64,000 bases of DNA from NCBI RefSeq assembly GCF_001624695.1, contig NZ_JSEP01000007.1, positions 223,330 through 287,329 of the forward strand. The letters are read 5' to 3'. The position numbers and the translations under genes were made by a program. Origin of the DNA: Labrenzia sp. OB1 (GTDB taxonomy: Bacteria > Pseudomonadota > Alphaproteobacteria > Rhizobiales > Stappiaceae). The notes below the pieces were generated by a model. That model saw only the letters and a program-made list of their open reading frames with translations. It was not told where the DNA came from and searched no databases. Of this stretch, positions 44,084 through 53,556 are shown one piece after another. Positions within the stretch are counted from its first letter, which is position 1, and each line of letters starts with the position of its first letter.

Positions 44084-44998
44084 TCAGCGGGAACGAGAAC
44101 TGAATTCGGGCAAGTGGGACCAGAACCGCTCCATAACAGCCGACCCTGTAGCCGTCTTTCTAAAAGCCAAAACGTTGAGGTCAACCGGTGCCTGGCCGAT
44201 TTCCAGGCAGGTTAAGAGGCCTTGTTGAAGTTCGTGTTGGGCTGCGCTTTTAGGCAACCATCCAATGCCTTTACCGGAGAGTATCATGCGCTTCACGGCC
44301 TCCGACATAGAGTTTTCAAAGACAGTGTTGAAATCCACTCCTGCTGATCGCAATTGACGCAAAAGGTCTGATTGTACTTTCCCGAGAAAACATCCCGACG
44401 AATAGGCTACAAGCGGGAACGGCTCGCCTTGTCCGCGTTGCGGCAAAAACGGTGAGTGAACGCTATCGCAGGCACACACCAGAAGAAACGGGTCAATTGC
44501 GATTTTCTTGGAGATAAATTGGCCAGTCTGTAGCACCGGTGGCCCAAGTTGGTGCGAATAACACAATGCCACATCACAACGTCCAAGGGCCAAAGCTTCA
44601 ACGCAGTCATAATAGTCGGTGGCGTTCATTCTCGAGACAAATGAGCCTGCTTCCTCTTCAACGTCGCGCAGCAAATCGGGAAATATGCTCAATGCGATTG
44701 TATGCAGGGCACTGAAACTCAATACCTCAATTCCGGTGTCTGCCTGTTGTCGGCATTCATCGCGAAGGCGATACATTTCCTTTATCAAGCCCCGGGACGC
44801 TTCAAGAAACACTTCGCCGGGTTTGGTCAATGAGACCGGGAAGCTGCTGCGATCGACCAGTTCGGCGCCAACCCAGTTCTCCAGGGCCTGGATGCGGCGG
44901 CTGAAAGCTGGTTGCGTAATGCTCCTTGCCGCTGCAGCAGTCGAAAAATTCCTGACTGCGGCCAACTCCACAAAGTCTTCCAGCCAACCCAGTTCCAT
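44084..44998 (-). CDS. LysR family transcriptional regulator of the D-amino-acid operon
   Basis: A 304-residue LysR regulator. The winged helix reads WLEDFVELAAVRNFSTAAAARSITQPAFSRRIQALENWVGAELVDRS; the effector domain has FSALHTIALSIFPDLL, and GKGIGWLPKSA near the end. It is divergent from the amino-acid ABC/dgcNA operon with a TATGCAAA-type palindrome between them. Its 3' end abuts IS6 copy 2 with 18 bases between. DgcR, the known regulator of D-glutamate operons, is also LysR type. Confidence 0.88.
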   Translation of the reverse strand: MELGWLEDFVELAAVRNFSTAAAARSITQPAFSRRIQALENWVGAELVDRSSFPVSLTKPGEVFLEASRGLIKEMYRLRDECRQQADTGIEVLSFSALHTIALSIFPDLLRDVEEEAGSFVSRMNATDYYDCVEALALGRCDVALCYSHQLGPPVLQTGQFISKKIAIDPFLLVCACDSVHSPFLPQRGQGEPFPLVAYSSGCFLGKVQSDLLRQLRSAGVDFNTVFENSMSEAVKRMILSGKGIGWLPKSAAQHELQQGLLTCLEIGQAPVDLNVLAFRKTATGSAVMERFWSHLPEFSSRSR

Positions 44999-45044
44999 CG
45001 AAAAACTCCAGCTTTCTGCGGCCTCAATAACCGCAAAGCAACCT

Positions 45045-45061
45045 TATGCAAATTTTGCATA
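45045..45061. promoter_or_regulatory. Palindromic LysR-type operator candidate
   Basis: TATGCAAATTTTGCATA is a 17-base perfect palindrome around a central T and has the T-N11-A form (T at 45047, A at 45059) of LysR sites. It lies 47 bases before the lysR start and about 110 bases before the binding-protein gene. Confidence 0.65.
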
Positions 45062-45171
45062 CCTTATCACGAAACGGCATTTCACTCAATTTTGCTTGTG
45101 TGCATCAATGCAGGTGAAAACAACAAAGATTGTTAAAAATAACGAGCTTCCGACATCAGAGGGACACTGAC

Positions 45172-46020
45172 ATGAAACCGCTGTTAAAACTATTCACAAC
45201 GACTGCCGTCGCAACTGCGACAACTCTATCTGCACTCGCTTCGTCCTATGCCGCATCCTGCACGAATGACAGCTGGAACAAAATTCAGGACCGCGGCAAA
45301 CTGGTCGTGGGCATCAAGGAAGACACAAAGCCTTGGGGATTCATTGACACTGATGGCAATCTTGTCGGCATGGAAGCCGACATGGCGCAGGAAGTCGCTG
45401 ATATGCTCGGCGTCGAGCTGGAATTGGTAGGTGTTCAATCCTCAAACCGAATGCAGCTTCTGGAACAGGGCTATATCGACCTTATGATCGCCACCATGTC
45501 GGATCGCGATGACCGGCGTAAGATTGTGGGCGCTGTTCTGCCCAACTACTACACATCCGGTACAAACATACTTGCGCCCAAAGCGCTCGGGTTCAAGGAT
45601 TGGTCTGAACTCGAGGGCAAGACGGTTTGCGGCAAGCAAGGCACTTTCTACAACAAGATTATTGAAGAAAGATACGGTGCGACTGTCGTTGCATTTACCG
45701 GAAATGCAGAAGCAAAACAGGCTTTGCGGAACAAGCGCTGCGTCGCCTGGGTGTTTGACGATTCATCAATCGCGGCAGATCTTGCTTCGGGTGAATACGA
45801 AGATTTTGAAATGCCGCTGCAGACCGAGGATGACAATCCGTGGGCCCTCGCGGTTCCTATCGGCGAACGCGATTGTATCTTTGGCCGCTTTATGGCCGGC
45901 ATGCAGTATGAATGGCTTCGGACCGGTCACCTTCTCGAGCTTGAGAAGAAGTGGGGCATTCAGGAGAGCGCTTTCCTCGTGAAACAAAAAGACCGGTTCA
46001 AAGACTGGTTGGAAGACTGA
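45172..46020 (+). CDS. Amino-acid ABC transporter substrate-binding protein
   Basis: A 282-residue family 3 solute-binding protein. Signal peptide MKPLLKLFTTTAVATATTLSALASSYA ends near residue 27. The mature start NDSWNKIQDRGKLVVGIKEDTKPWGFIDTDGNLVGMEADMAQEVADMLGVELELV is typical of polar amino acid binding. Two cysteines near 29 and 158 are worth noting. First gene of the operon. Confidence 0.92.
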   Translation: MKPLLKLFTTTAVATATTLSALASSYAASCTNDSWNKIQDRGKLVVGIKEDTKPWGFIDTDGNLVGMEADMAQEVADMLGVELELVGVQSSNRMQLLEQGYIDLMIATMSDRDDRRKIVGAVLPNYYTSGTNILAPKALGFKDWSELEGKTVCGKQGTFYNKIIEERYGATVVAFTGNAEAKQALRNKRCVAWVFDDSSIAADLASGEYEDFEMPLQTEDDNPWALAVPIGERDCIFGRFMAGMQYEWLRTGHLLELEKKWGIQESAFLVKQKDRFKDWLED

Positions 46021-46094
46021 TTTCGTTCCATCTCGCGCTGATCTGCTCATCGGGCCGGGTCAGCGCGTGTTTTTCAACGTAGATGGAGACGAAA

Positions 46095-46859
46095 ATGCTC
46101 GAGACGATTCCCGAGTTTTTCCGCAAACTGGCGGAGACCTATCCCAAGTGGAATTTCATCTTCTTTTATGACCCGGTTCAGTGGGAAAGGGTCCTGGGCG
46201 GTTTGCTGGTGACCGTACAGCTATCAATCGTTTGTGTGATATTCAGTGTGGTGATCGGCATTATAGGAGCCTGGGCACAGGGGTCGCCGTCTGCGGCAAT
46301 ACGCTGGATTGTTGCAGGCTATATCCAGTTTTTCCGCAACACGCCGCCAATGATCCAGCTTTTGTTCTTTTACTTCGCACTTGGCCAGTTCACGCCAACT
46401 GTGACGGGTGCAGATGGCTGGACGGAACAGCCTATCATTTCGAACGTTGGATGGGCGATCGTGTCGCTCTCGTTCTTCGCCGGAGCCTTTAACGTCGAGA
46501 TTTTCAGGGCCGGTATTGAAGCCGTTCCCGATACGACAAAAGAAGCGGCCGAATCCCTCGGCATGACCCGTCTGCAAACCTATACGCAAGTCGTTCTTCC
46601 GCTTGCCCTGCGTGTCAGTCTTCCGTCCTTGAACAACAACCTCGTCAACCTGGTGAAGACGACGACGCAGGCCATCGCAATTGCGGTCCCTGAGCTTCTC
46701 TATGAAATGGTTTCTATCTGGAACGACTACAATTCAGCCCAAAACGCCGCGATGACCGTGCTCTTCTTCACCTACATAGGTCTTGTCGGCGTCCTGATTT
46801 TTGGCATGCATCGCTGGGAGCGGGCTCTTTTTATCCCTGGTTTTGGAGGTACAAAATGA
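46095..46859 (+). CDS. Amino-acid ABC transporter permease 1
   Basis: A 254-residue HisM/GlnP-type permease. It has YIQFFRNTPPMIQLLFFYF, the EAA loop KEAAESLGMTRLQTYTQVVLPLALR, and about five helices. The start at 46095 is preferred because GGAG lies eight bases before it; ATG 46083 is the alternative. It overlaps the next permease by four bases. Confidence 0.9.
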   Translation: MLETIPEFFRKLAETYPKWNFIFFYDPVQWERVLGGLLVTVQLSIVCVIFSVVIGIIGAWAQGSPSAAIRWIVAGYIQFFRNTPPMIQLLFFYFALGQFTPTVTGADGWTEQPIISNVGWAIVSLSFFAGAFNVEIFRAGIEAVPDTTKEAAESLGMTRLQTYTQVVLPLALRVSLPSLNNNLVNLVKTTTQAIAIAVPELLYEMVSIWNDYNSAQNAAMTVLFFTYIGLVGVLIFGMHRWERALFIPGFGGTK

Positions 46860-47743
46860 GCGTCCTTCAAAAACATGGATCCCTTGTCTCGCAAAAAACA
46901 GACCTTCCGGTCCTGAAGGCGGTCAAGACGCGACCGATGGATGACCTCGGCCTGTCGCGCTGGATTTCCCGAATGCCGTTGTGGGTCATATTTGCCTTTT
47001 CGGCAGTCATCCTCCTCTGGCCAGGTTTGGCTTCTGCCCAAACGGCCTATTCGCTGGAAAAGGTCTGGGGCATTCTTCTGAAGTGGATGCCACTTCTTGT
47101 GTTCAAGGGGTTTGTCCTGAACATCGTCATCAGCTTCTTCACCATGCTGATTGGCACTGTAGCCGGCGTTTTTTTGGGGCTGGGCCAGGTATCGCAAGTT
47201 TATCCCGTGCGGATCATGTCCTGGATCATTGTACAAGTGTTCCGCAACTCGCCGTGGCTCGTTCTGTTGTTCATCGTCATGTTGTCGTTTCCATTCGAAA
47301 TCTCATTCGGAGGCACGCACTTTACCGTGCCCGGCTGGTTCAAGGCGGTGATCGGTCTGGCTTTGCCGGTGATGGCCAACATCGCGGAGATTGTGCGTGG
47401 AGCCATTCGCTCGGTCCCGACCGGACAATGGGAAGCAGCGGAATCTCTGGCGTTCAGCCGCTCGCAAATCATGTGGCAAATCATTTTGCCCCAATGCATC
47501 AAGCGTATGATCCCGCCCTGGATGAACTGGTACGCGATCATGACGATGGCAACGCCGCTTGTGTCCTTGCTGGGCGTTTCCGAACTCGTGACCCTGTCAC
47601 GTCAGGCCATGGAGGCAGAGGGAAACAATCCGTCGCTCCTGGTTCCATTCTACGGCTTCGCCTTGGTGATTTTCTTTGCCTATTGCTATCCGATCGCACG
47701 CCTGACGCTGCTGCTTGAAAAGCGCTTCACTATAAAACTCTGA
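46856..47743 (+). CDS. Amino-acid ABC transporter permease 2
   Basis: A 295-residue permease with an N-terminal hydrophilic extension of about 40 residues, then helices and [20 protein letters not shown] and an EAA loop [24 protein letters not shown]. It pairs with permease 1 in a heterodimeric channel. Confidence 0.91.
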   Translation: MSVLQKHGSLVSQKTDLPVLKAVKTRPMDDLGLSRWISRMPLWVIFAFSAVILLWPGLASAQTAYSLEKVWGILLKWMPLLVFKGFVLNIVISFFTMLIGTVAGVFLGLGQVSQVYPVRIMSWIIVQVFRNSPWLVLLFIVMLSFPFEISFGGTHFTVPGWFKAVIGLALPVMANIAEIVRGAIRSVPTGQWEAAESLAFSRSQIMWQIILPQCIKRMIPPWMNWYAIMTMATPLVSLLGVSELVTLSRQAMEAEGNNPSLLVPFYGFALVIFFAYCYPIARLTLLLEKRFTIKL

Positions 47744-47754
47744 AGGGGACAGAA

Positions 47755-48510
47755 ATGACCAATACACAATGGGATGAAGGTCAGCCGATTGTTTCCATAA
47801 AAAACGTTCGCAAGTCCTTCGGCGATCTTGAGGTTCTCAAGGGTGTTTCATTCGATGTACAAAAAGGCGAGGTGATCTGCATCATCGGACCGTCCGGCTC
47901 GGGAAAATCGACATTGATCCGGTGCATCAACGCGCTTGCCGACATCCAGGGCGGATCCATCCAGGTCGAGGGCCAGGAAGTTCATGATGACGATCTCGAC
48001 AAGCTGGAACTGCGCAAGAAAGTCGGGATGGTGTTCCAGCAATACAATCTCTTCCCGCATAAGACCGCGCTTCAGAATATCATGATGGCACCGATCAAGG
48101 TGCTGAAACAACCGAAGGCCGAAGTTGAAAAACGGGCGCTTGCGCTGCTCAAGAAGGTTCGTATGGAAGGAAAGGAAAACTCCTATCCAGGCGAATTGTC
48201 AGGCGGCCAGCAGCAGCGTGTCGCCATCGCCCGCTCGCTTGCCATGCAGCCGGACGTGATGCTGTTCGATGAAGTCACGGCAGCGTTAGACCCTGAAACC
48301 GTCAAAGAGGTTCTTGTCACCATCAAGGATCTCGCAGCCGATGGCATGACATGCATCCTGGTGACGCACGAGATGGGTTTTGCCCGCGAAGTCGCGGACC
48401 ACATCTATTTCACCGACAACGGCGTGATTGTCGAGCACGGTCCACCGACAACCTTCTTCGACCATGCACAGGACGAGCGGACAAAAGCTTTTCTGGGCCA
48501 AATTCTCTAG
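47755..48510 (+). CDS. Amino-acid ABC transporter ATP-binding protein (GlnQ/AapP type)
   Basis: A 251-residue ATPase: Walker [11 protein letters not shown]-loop [16 protein letters not shown], signature [17 protein letters not shown] and Walker [22 protein letters not shown] precedes the start. It completes the transporter. Confidence 0.94.
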   Translation: MTNTQWDEGQPIVSIKNVRKSFGDLEVLKGVSFDVQKGEVICIIGPSGSGKSTLIRCINALADIQGGSIQVEGQEVHDDDLDKLELRKKVGMVFQQYNLFPHKTALQNIMMAPIKVLKQPKAEVEKRALALLKKVRMEGKENSYPGELSGGQQQRVAIARSLAMQPDVMLFDEVTAALDPETVKEVLVTIKDLAADGMTCILVTHEMGFAREVADHIYFTDNGVIVEHGPPTTFFDHAQDERTKAFLGQIL

Positions 48511-48521
48511 CGAAATCCAAG

Positions 48522-49523
48522 ATGATTCAAACACCTTATCTCCTCTTCCTTGGAGACGCACCTGACCCTCTTGCTGCAAAAGTTGCGCAGGGAATCAAGG
48601 ATTGGCGGCCGGAGCATTGCGTTGGTCAGCTGAGACTGGAAGGCAGCAAGGCCGATCTCCATCTGCCTGATCAGACCCTTGAGGAAGCCATTGCCAAGGG
48701 CGCCAAGACCTTGGTGATCGGTGTCGCCAATCGGGGCGGTTCCATCTCGCCGGACTGGATGCCGACCTTGATGGCTGCGCTCGAAGCAGGCCTGGATCTG
48801 GCTTCGGGCCTGCACAATCTGCTGCGCGACAATACCGACCTTGTCAGGCAGGCAGAAAAACATGGCCGCCGGCTACATGATGTCCGCGTTCCGTCGCAAA
48901 CCTACGGAATCGCAAACGGAAAAAAGCGATCCGGAAAGCGGGTTCTGGCCGTTGGGACCGATTGCTCGGTCGGCAAGATGTATACGGCCCTTTGCCTTGA
49001 AAAGGCCATGCGCGCCAAAGGCATGGACGCAACTTTCCGCGCCACGGGACAAACCGGCATTCTGATTACTGGAGACGGTGTGCCGCTTGACGCGGTCGTG
49101 GCCGATTTCATGGCAGGTGCGATTGAAGACATCACACCGGACAATACGGAAGATCATTGGGACATCATCGAAGGCCAGGGAAGCCTCTTCCACATTTCCT
49201 ATTCCGGCGTCACCTTGGCGCTCATTCATGGTGGGCAGCCCGACGCATTGATCTTGTGCGACGAACCTGGGCGTGCGCATATGCGCGGTCTGCCAGAGTA
49301 TAAATTGCCCAGTCTGGAAGCGGTGCGAGACAGCGCCCTGCAGCTTGCGCAGATCGCCAACCCCGCCTGCAAGGTCGTGGGTGTCTCGTTGAACACATCC
49401 GCACTATCGCCCGATGAGGCGGCGGCCATCTGCCGGCAAACGGAAGACCGGATCGGGCTGCCGACAGTCGATCCGTTCAGACACGGTGCGGACTGCCTTG
49501 CAGCCGCGTTGGCGAACATATGA
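48522..49523 (+). CDS. dgcN: D-glutamate N-acetyltransferase DgcN (DUF1611)
   Basis: A 333-residue DUF1611 protein. It has an N-terminal Rossmann-like domain (FLGDAPDPLAAKVAQGI) and a P-loop-like GTDCSVGKMYTAL (145-157), then ATGQTGILITGDGVPLDAV and WDIIEGQGSLFHISYSGVTL. DgcN proteins N-acetylate D-glutamate in the recently described marine D-glutamate pathway. It precedes dgcA with a four-base overlap (ATGA), the arrangement known for that pathway. The start at 48522 follows the ATPase stop by 11 bases. Confidence 0.88.
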   Translation: MIQTPYLLFLGDAPDPLAAKVAQGIKDWRPEHCVGQLRLEGSKADLHLPDQTLEEAIAKGAKTLVIGVANRGGSISPDWMPTLMAALEAGLDLASGLHNLLRDNTDLVRQAEKHGRRLHDVRVPSQTYGIANGKKRSGKRVLAVGTDCSVGKMYTALCLEKAMRAKGMDATFRATGQTGILITGDGVPLDAVVADFMAGAIEDITPDNTEDHWDIIEGQGSLFHISYSGVTLALIHGGQPDALILCDEPGRAHMRGLPEYKLPSLEAVRDSALQLAQIANPACKVVGVSLNTSALSPDEAAAICRQTEDRIGLPTVDPFRHGADCLAAALANI

Positions 49524-50506
49524 CGATGTTTTCCCTGAGAGTCCGGACAGAAGAATTCCCCGTGGCCGGGCGTTTTGCAATTTCGCGCGGCAGCCGAAGC
49601 GAAATTCATGTCGTTCTCGTTGAAATCACAGGAGAAGGATATGTCGGCCGCGGGGAATGCGTTCCTTACGCGCGTTACGATGAAACGGTCGAAGGCGTGA
49701 TTGAGACAATCCTGTCCGTTGAATCTGTTCTCAAAACCGGGATCAGCCGGGAAACGCTCCAGAACCTCCTCCCCTCTGGTGCTGCAAGGAATGCACTGGA
49801 TTGTGCCCTTTGGGATTGGGAAGCGAAAGCAGCCGGAAAACGTGTTTGGGACATCGCCGGAAGCCCGGAACTCCTGCCCGTAACAACGGCCTATACGCTG
49901 TCCTTCGCCCCGCCGGAAGAAATGGCGGCACATGCCTCGAAAAACGCGCACAGGCCCTTGCTGAAAGTCAAACTCGGCGCGGCAAATGATTTGCCTCGAA
50001 TAGAGGCCGTCCGAGCGGCTGCCCCTCATTCGACCATCATTGTAGACGCCAACGAAGGCTGGACGGCTGACGATTATGAGGCGTTGGCGCCCCAGCTTGT
50101 TGCCCACAATGTTGCCCTTGTTGAGCAGCCCTTCCCGGCCGGGAAGGACGACGTATTAAAGGATGTCGAGCGTGTCCTGCCTGTCTGTGCGGATGAGAGC
50201 TGTCATGACAGAGCCAGCCTGGAAAGGCTTCGCGGAAAATACGACTTCATCAATATCAAGCTCGACAAGACGGGTGGTCTGACCGAGGCAATCGCCTTGA
50301 AAAAAGAGGCGCTCGCAGCCGGTTTCGGGATCATGGTCGGCTGCATGCTGGGGACATCGCTCGCCATGGCGCCCGCGCTTCTGCTGGCACAGGACGCCAA
50401 ATTCGTCGATCTGGACGGGCCTCTTCTACTTTCAAGCGACCGGCCGAACGCCCTGACATTCAAAGGTTCTCTCATTGAACCACCAACCCAAAACCTCTGG
50501 GGTTAA
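49520..50506 (+). CDS. dgcA: N-acetyl-D-glutamate racemase DgcA (enolase superfamily)
   Basis: A 328-residue muconate-lactonizing-enzyme-group protein. Acid-base lysines are in PLLKVKLG (K149, K151), metal ligands are D176 (VDANEGW), E202 (VEQPF) and D225 (ADES), and the second base is in NIKLDKTGG (K247/K250). The family includes dipeptide epimerases, but the DgcN neighbour supports racemisation of N-acetyl-D-glutamate to the L-form, which then enters normal metabolism. Alternative: L-Ala-D/L-Glu epimerase. Confidence 0.87.
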   Translation: MTMFSLRVRTEEFPVAGRFAISRGSRSEIHVVLVEITGEGYVGRGECVPYARYDETVEGVIETILSVESVLKTGISRETLQNLLPSGAARNALDCALWDWEAKAAGKRVWDIAGSPELLPVTTAYTLSFAPPEEMAAHASKNAHRPLLKVKLGAANDLPRIEAVRAAAPHSTIIVDANEGWTADDYEALAPQLVAHNVALVEQPFPAGKDDVLKDVERVLPVCADESCHDRASLERLRGKYDFINIKLDKTGGLTEAIALKKEALAAGFGIMVGCMLGTSLAMAPALLLAQDAKFVDLDGPLLLSSDRPNALTFKGSLIEPPTQNLWG

Positions 50507-50509
50507 ACC

Positions 50510-51364
50510 ATGCGCACAGTTTATGTGAACGGAGACTTTCGTCCGGAAAACGAAGCGATGATCTCGATTTTTGACCGCGGTTTTCTGTTTGCTGATGCAG
50601 TATACGAAGTGACGACGGTCCTGGAAGGAAAGCTTGTCGATTTTTACGGCCATATGGCACGCCTGCGCAAATCGCTGTCCGAACTGCAGATTTCCCTGTC
50701 TTTGTCAGAGGCCGACCTTCTCGATATTCATCGGAAACTGGTGTCAAAAAACAACATCACGGAAGGCCTTGTTTACCTGCAGGTGTCTCGCGGTCCGGCC
50801 GATCGGGACTTCGTCATCGCAGAAGATGCCGAAACACCGGGCGTTGTCCTGTTCACCCAGGAAAAGAAACTGGTCGACAACGCGCTGGCGCAGCGGGGTC
50901 AGAAAATCCTGACCGTTGAGGATCAAAGGTGGCGGCGTTGCGACATCAAAACGGTCCAGCTTCTTTATTCCTCGCTTGTGAAAACCGAGGCCCATCGAAA
51001 AGGCGCTGATGACGTCTGGATGGTGCTTGATGGCGAGGTGACGGAAGGCTCGTCCAACAACGCCTATATCGTTACGGAAGACAACACCATCGTAACCCGG
51101 GCGTTGTCCAACGACATTCTGCACGGCATTACCCGACAAGCGGTCTTGCAATGCGCTCGAGAACTGCAGTTGAAAGTGGAGGAGCGCAGTTTCACAGTGG
51201 ACGAGGTCAAGGCGGCAAAAGAAGCATTTTCGACCTCCGCGACCGGTTTCGTTAATCCGGTTGTTGAAATCGACAGCGATGTCATCGGCAAGGGAACGCC
51301 CGGTGAGGTCGCCTCAAGACTGCGGCAAGTCTATCTAAAGGCCAGCCTCGCCGCGGCAGTATAG
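50510..51364 (+). CDS. dat: D-amino-acid transaminase (fold type IV)
   Basis: A 284-residue class IV aminotransferase. It has the family start MRTVYVNGDFRPENEAMISIFDRGFLFADAVYEV, the PLP lysine K147 in RRCDIKTVQLL, and VTEGSSNNAYIV, which holds the ring-contacting glutamate. D-amino-acid transaminases move the amino group from D-amino acids to a 2-oxo acid. As the last gene of the transporter-dgcN-dgcA operon it can feed D-Ala and other D-amino acids into D-glutamate, which DgcN/DgcA would convert. Confidence 0.9.
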   Translation: MRTVYVNGDFRPENEAMISIFDRGFLFADAVYEVTTVLEGKLVDFYGHMARLRKSLSELQISLSLSEADLLDIHRKLVSKNNITEGLVYLQVSRGPADRDFVIAEDAETPGVVLFTQEKKLVDNALAQRGQKILTVEDQRWRRCDIKTVQLLYSSLVKTEAHRKGADDVWMVLDGEVTEGSSNNAYIVTEDNTIVTRALSNDILHGITRQAVLQCARELQLKVEERSFTVDEVKAAKEAFSTSATGFVNPVVEIDSDVIGKGTPGEVASRLRQVYLKASLAAAV

Positions 51365-51616
51365 AGCTGTATATGCCTGGGAAACACCGCTGAGGCTGAA
51401 TATGAGTTACTGGATTTGGTCTGGTTGCCTGACAATTGCCTGACCGGTATCCTCGTCCTGCACGAGATCGCCTGATGCTGGTCTGCGGGCACGACACACG
51501 CAACCGTGAAGCATCTTCGGCAGGGTCGCCTCGGAATCGCCTGCATGCACACTATATCTTGTGAATGCGAGGCTCGCCCGTGCGGACGCCTCAAACTGTT
51601 CGACAGGAGAGACCTG
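51365..51616. other. Intergenic region
   Basis: 252 bases between dat and the intradiol-dioxygenase-like gene. No gene or strong hairpin was recognised; the promoter of the next gene should be here. Confidence 0.5.
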
Positions 51617-52117
51617 ATGACCACCGATTTCATCTCCCGCCGCACGCTTCTGGCCGCAAGTGGTGTTGTGGGTGTTTCTGCCCTTGTTGCCGGCACATCC
51701 CGATTGATTGTACCAGCGGAGGCCAAGGGCCTCGCGCCGACGCGGTCCATGCGCGGCGGGTCGAACAATTATCTTCCCGGCGCCCCCATCGTGAAGCGGA
51801 TCGGCGGCGGCGGGTTCCGGATGACCGGCACTGTACGCCGCGCGGGCGACGGTGCCCCGCTTGCCGGGCAACGCATCCAGATCTGGGCCCATACCACCGA
51901 AGGCCACGAGCGCGACAAACGCAGCCACGGGGCGACGCTGACAGACGCCAACGGCGTCTTTTACATGGACATGCCGCAGATCGTTCCAGCCTTCGGCCAG
52001 CCACATGGGCATCTTGCCTATGACGGCGGCGATTTCGAAACCGTGTTCCTGCGCCCGGTGATGTCGAGCGCGAAGGACACTGTCCTCGAGGCCCATTTCG
52101 TGCTTCAGCCTGCCTGA
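51617..52117 (+). CDS. Tat-exported intradiol ring-cleavage dioxygenase-like protein
   Basis: A 166-residue protein. The N-terminus has a Tat-type signal (SRRTLLAASGVVGVSALVAG) with cleavage near AEA-KG at residue 36. The rest is an intradiol dioxygenase-like beta-sandwich: FRMTGTVRRAGDGAPLAGQRIQIWAH, then DANGVFYMDMP and an H-x-H pair in QPHGHLAYD where catechol dioxygenases bind iron. The protein is shorter than true dioxygenases, so activity is uncertain. GGAGAG precedes the ATG. It is followed by a b-type cytochrome-like gene after 10 bases. Confidence 0.78.
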   Translation: MTTDFISRRTLLAASGVVGVSALVAGTSRLIVPAEAKGLAPTRSMRGGSNNYLPGAPIVKRIGGGGFRMTGTVRRAGDGAPLAGQRIQIWAHTTEGHERDKRSHGATLTDANGVFYMDMPQIVPAFGQPHGHLAYDGGDFETVFLRPVMSSAKDTVLEAHFVLQPA

Positions 52118-52127
52118 GCCGGCGGGA

Positions 52128-52769
52128 ATGCCGACAGCCAGGCGCCGGGCCCGTGCGTTCCTGATATGGGCCGCGCTTGCTGCAGTGCTCCTCGTCCCGT
52201 TGGTCGCGGCGGTGGCGAGCCCGCTGCTGCAATGGCGCCAGCCGGTCTATATCGCCGCCGGATTCGCCGGGATTATCGCGATGTCCCTGCTGCTGCTTCA
52301 GCCTCTTCTGGCGGGCGGATATCTACCGGACCTTGCTGGCCCGCGCGGACGGCGTATCCACCGCTGGACCGGCGGCCTGCTGGTGGCGGTGGTGATTGTC
52401 CATGTCGCCGGCCTTTGGATCACCAGCCCGCCGGACGTGATCGACGCGCTTTCGTTCCGCTCTCCGACACCGTTCTCCGTCTGGGGGGTGATCGCCATGT
52501 GGGCGGTCTTCGCCGCCGCGATGCTCGCCATTTTCCGCCGCCGCCTGCGCCCGCGTGTCTGGCGGCGCGCTCACACCGGTCTTGCGTTGCTCATCATCAC
52601 TGGCAGCGTGGTGCACGCGCTGTTGATCGAAGGCACCATGGAGACGCTGTCCAAGGCCGGGCTGTGCTTGCTGGCGGCGGCAGCGACGGTGATCGTGGCG
52701 GCGGATCTCGGAGGCTGGGCGCGGAGACAGCGCCCGCGACCCACAGATCCCTCAGAGCGCGGCCAGTAG
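52128..52769 (+). CDS. Ferric-reductase-like / b-type cytochrome membrane protein
   Basis: A 213-residue protein with about six hydrophobic helices. Histidines in RIHRWTGGLLVAVVIVHVAGLW and RRAHTGLALLIITGSVVHALL pair as in the ferric-reductase-like transmembrane domain (YedZ/MsrQ type), so two hemes are plausible. No flavin or NAD domain is attached. It probably passes electrons to the periplasmic protein encoded just upstream. Confidence 0.78.
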   Translation: MPTARRRARAFLIWAALAAVLLVPLVAAVASPLLQWRQPVYIAAGFAGIIAMSLLLLQPLLAGGYLPDLAGPRGRRIHRWTGGLLVAVVIVHVAGLWITSPPDVIDALSFRSPTPFSVWGVIAMWAVFAAAMLAIFRRRLRPRVWRRAHTGLALLIITGSVVHALLIEGTMETLSKAGLCLLAAAATVIVAADLGGWARRQRPRPTDPSERGQ

Positions 52770-52829
52770 CGCCTCGAGGTCCACCAGTTGCAGCCCGGGC
52801 GCCTCTTCCCAGGGTAGCTTGAAGACCCG
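52752..52829 (-). other. Possible orphan C-terminal coding tail
   Basis: On the minus strand a frame reads VFKLPWEEAPGLQLVDLEAL then LAAL and stop, with a TAG two codons before it. It is protein-like, overlaps the end of the cytochrome gene, and no upstream part exists. It may be a fragment of a lost gene. Confidence 0.3.
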
Positions 52830-53171
52830 CTAGTCTTTTTTCGGGATTGGAGCGTCCGGACCGTCATAGACGAACAGCAGCCCGTCGGCCCGTCCCTTGG
52901 TGTCCGTGATAATTGCGGGAGAGATTTTCCGGCTTCTGAAAGCCGCGCTCAACACTTCCGCCTCCGTGAGCGAGAGCGCTGCCATCAGGTGTAGGACAGT
53001 CCGCTTGCCGCTGTCCCTCCCTGCGCCCATCTCACTTCGCAGGTGATTTTCAAGGGCACGTCTTTGACGAATTTGCTGATAGAGAAACCGCCCATAAGCA
53101 GTCGTTGCCACGACGGCGGTCAGGATCGCCGCCCAATTCGCCACGATGCCGAGACCCTCGTTATACGCCAT
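52830..53171 (-). CDS. Small membrane-anchored protein of unknown function
   Basis: A 113-residue protein with one N-terminal helix (NWAAILTAVVATTAYGRFLYQQ) followed by a charged segment (RQRRALENHLRSEMGAGRD) and a C-terminal part with LHLMAALSLTEAEVLSAAFRSRKI, which may be a winged helix. GGGAGG precedes the ATG at 53171. No family is recognised. Its architecture (single helix, then a DNA-binding-like tail) resembles small proteins of unknown role in Rhizobiales. Confidence 0.6.
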   Translation of the reverse strand: MAYNEGLGIVANWAAILTAVVATTAYGRFLYQQIRQRRALENHLRSEMGAGRDSGKRTVLHLMAALSLTEAEVLSAAFRSRKISPAIITDTKGRADGLLFVYDGPDAPIPKKD

Positions 53172-53556
53172 CCCGCAACCTCCCTGTTGAGCGCAAGTGT
53201 CTTCGATGCGCAGACGCCAGCATAAGGCGAGTCCCGGCACGGCCCTGGCGAAAAAGAGCGCGGCGAACGACAGCTGATCGATCGGACACGCTGCGGGCAC
53301 CCGCCTGCGCCCGCGCGTCGCTCTGGCGTTTCCCCAAGTTTTCGGCCTTCCTTGTTCGGACCGGTGTTCACCGAATTCGTGAACGGGCGGGAACCGGATT
53401 GCCCTAGCGTTAACAACCCGTTTACCATAATGATGTTTTTTCAAATTCAGGTAGCGTATTCGATTTATCCCTTGTCAGGTCCCCGAGGCCGCCCTTGTTG
53501 TGCCAGAGACTGCTCATGAACCCGGAGCTGCGAGGCGCTGAGGAAAGGACATTCAA
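53172..53556. other. Divergent intergenic region, 385 bases
   Basis: Between the small membrane protein and the L,D-transpeptidase gene. The right part (53410-53470) is AT-rich and likely contains promoter sequences (GTTTACCATAATGATG near 53421). No gene or repeat was recognised. Confidence 0.5.
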
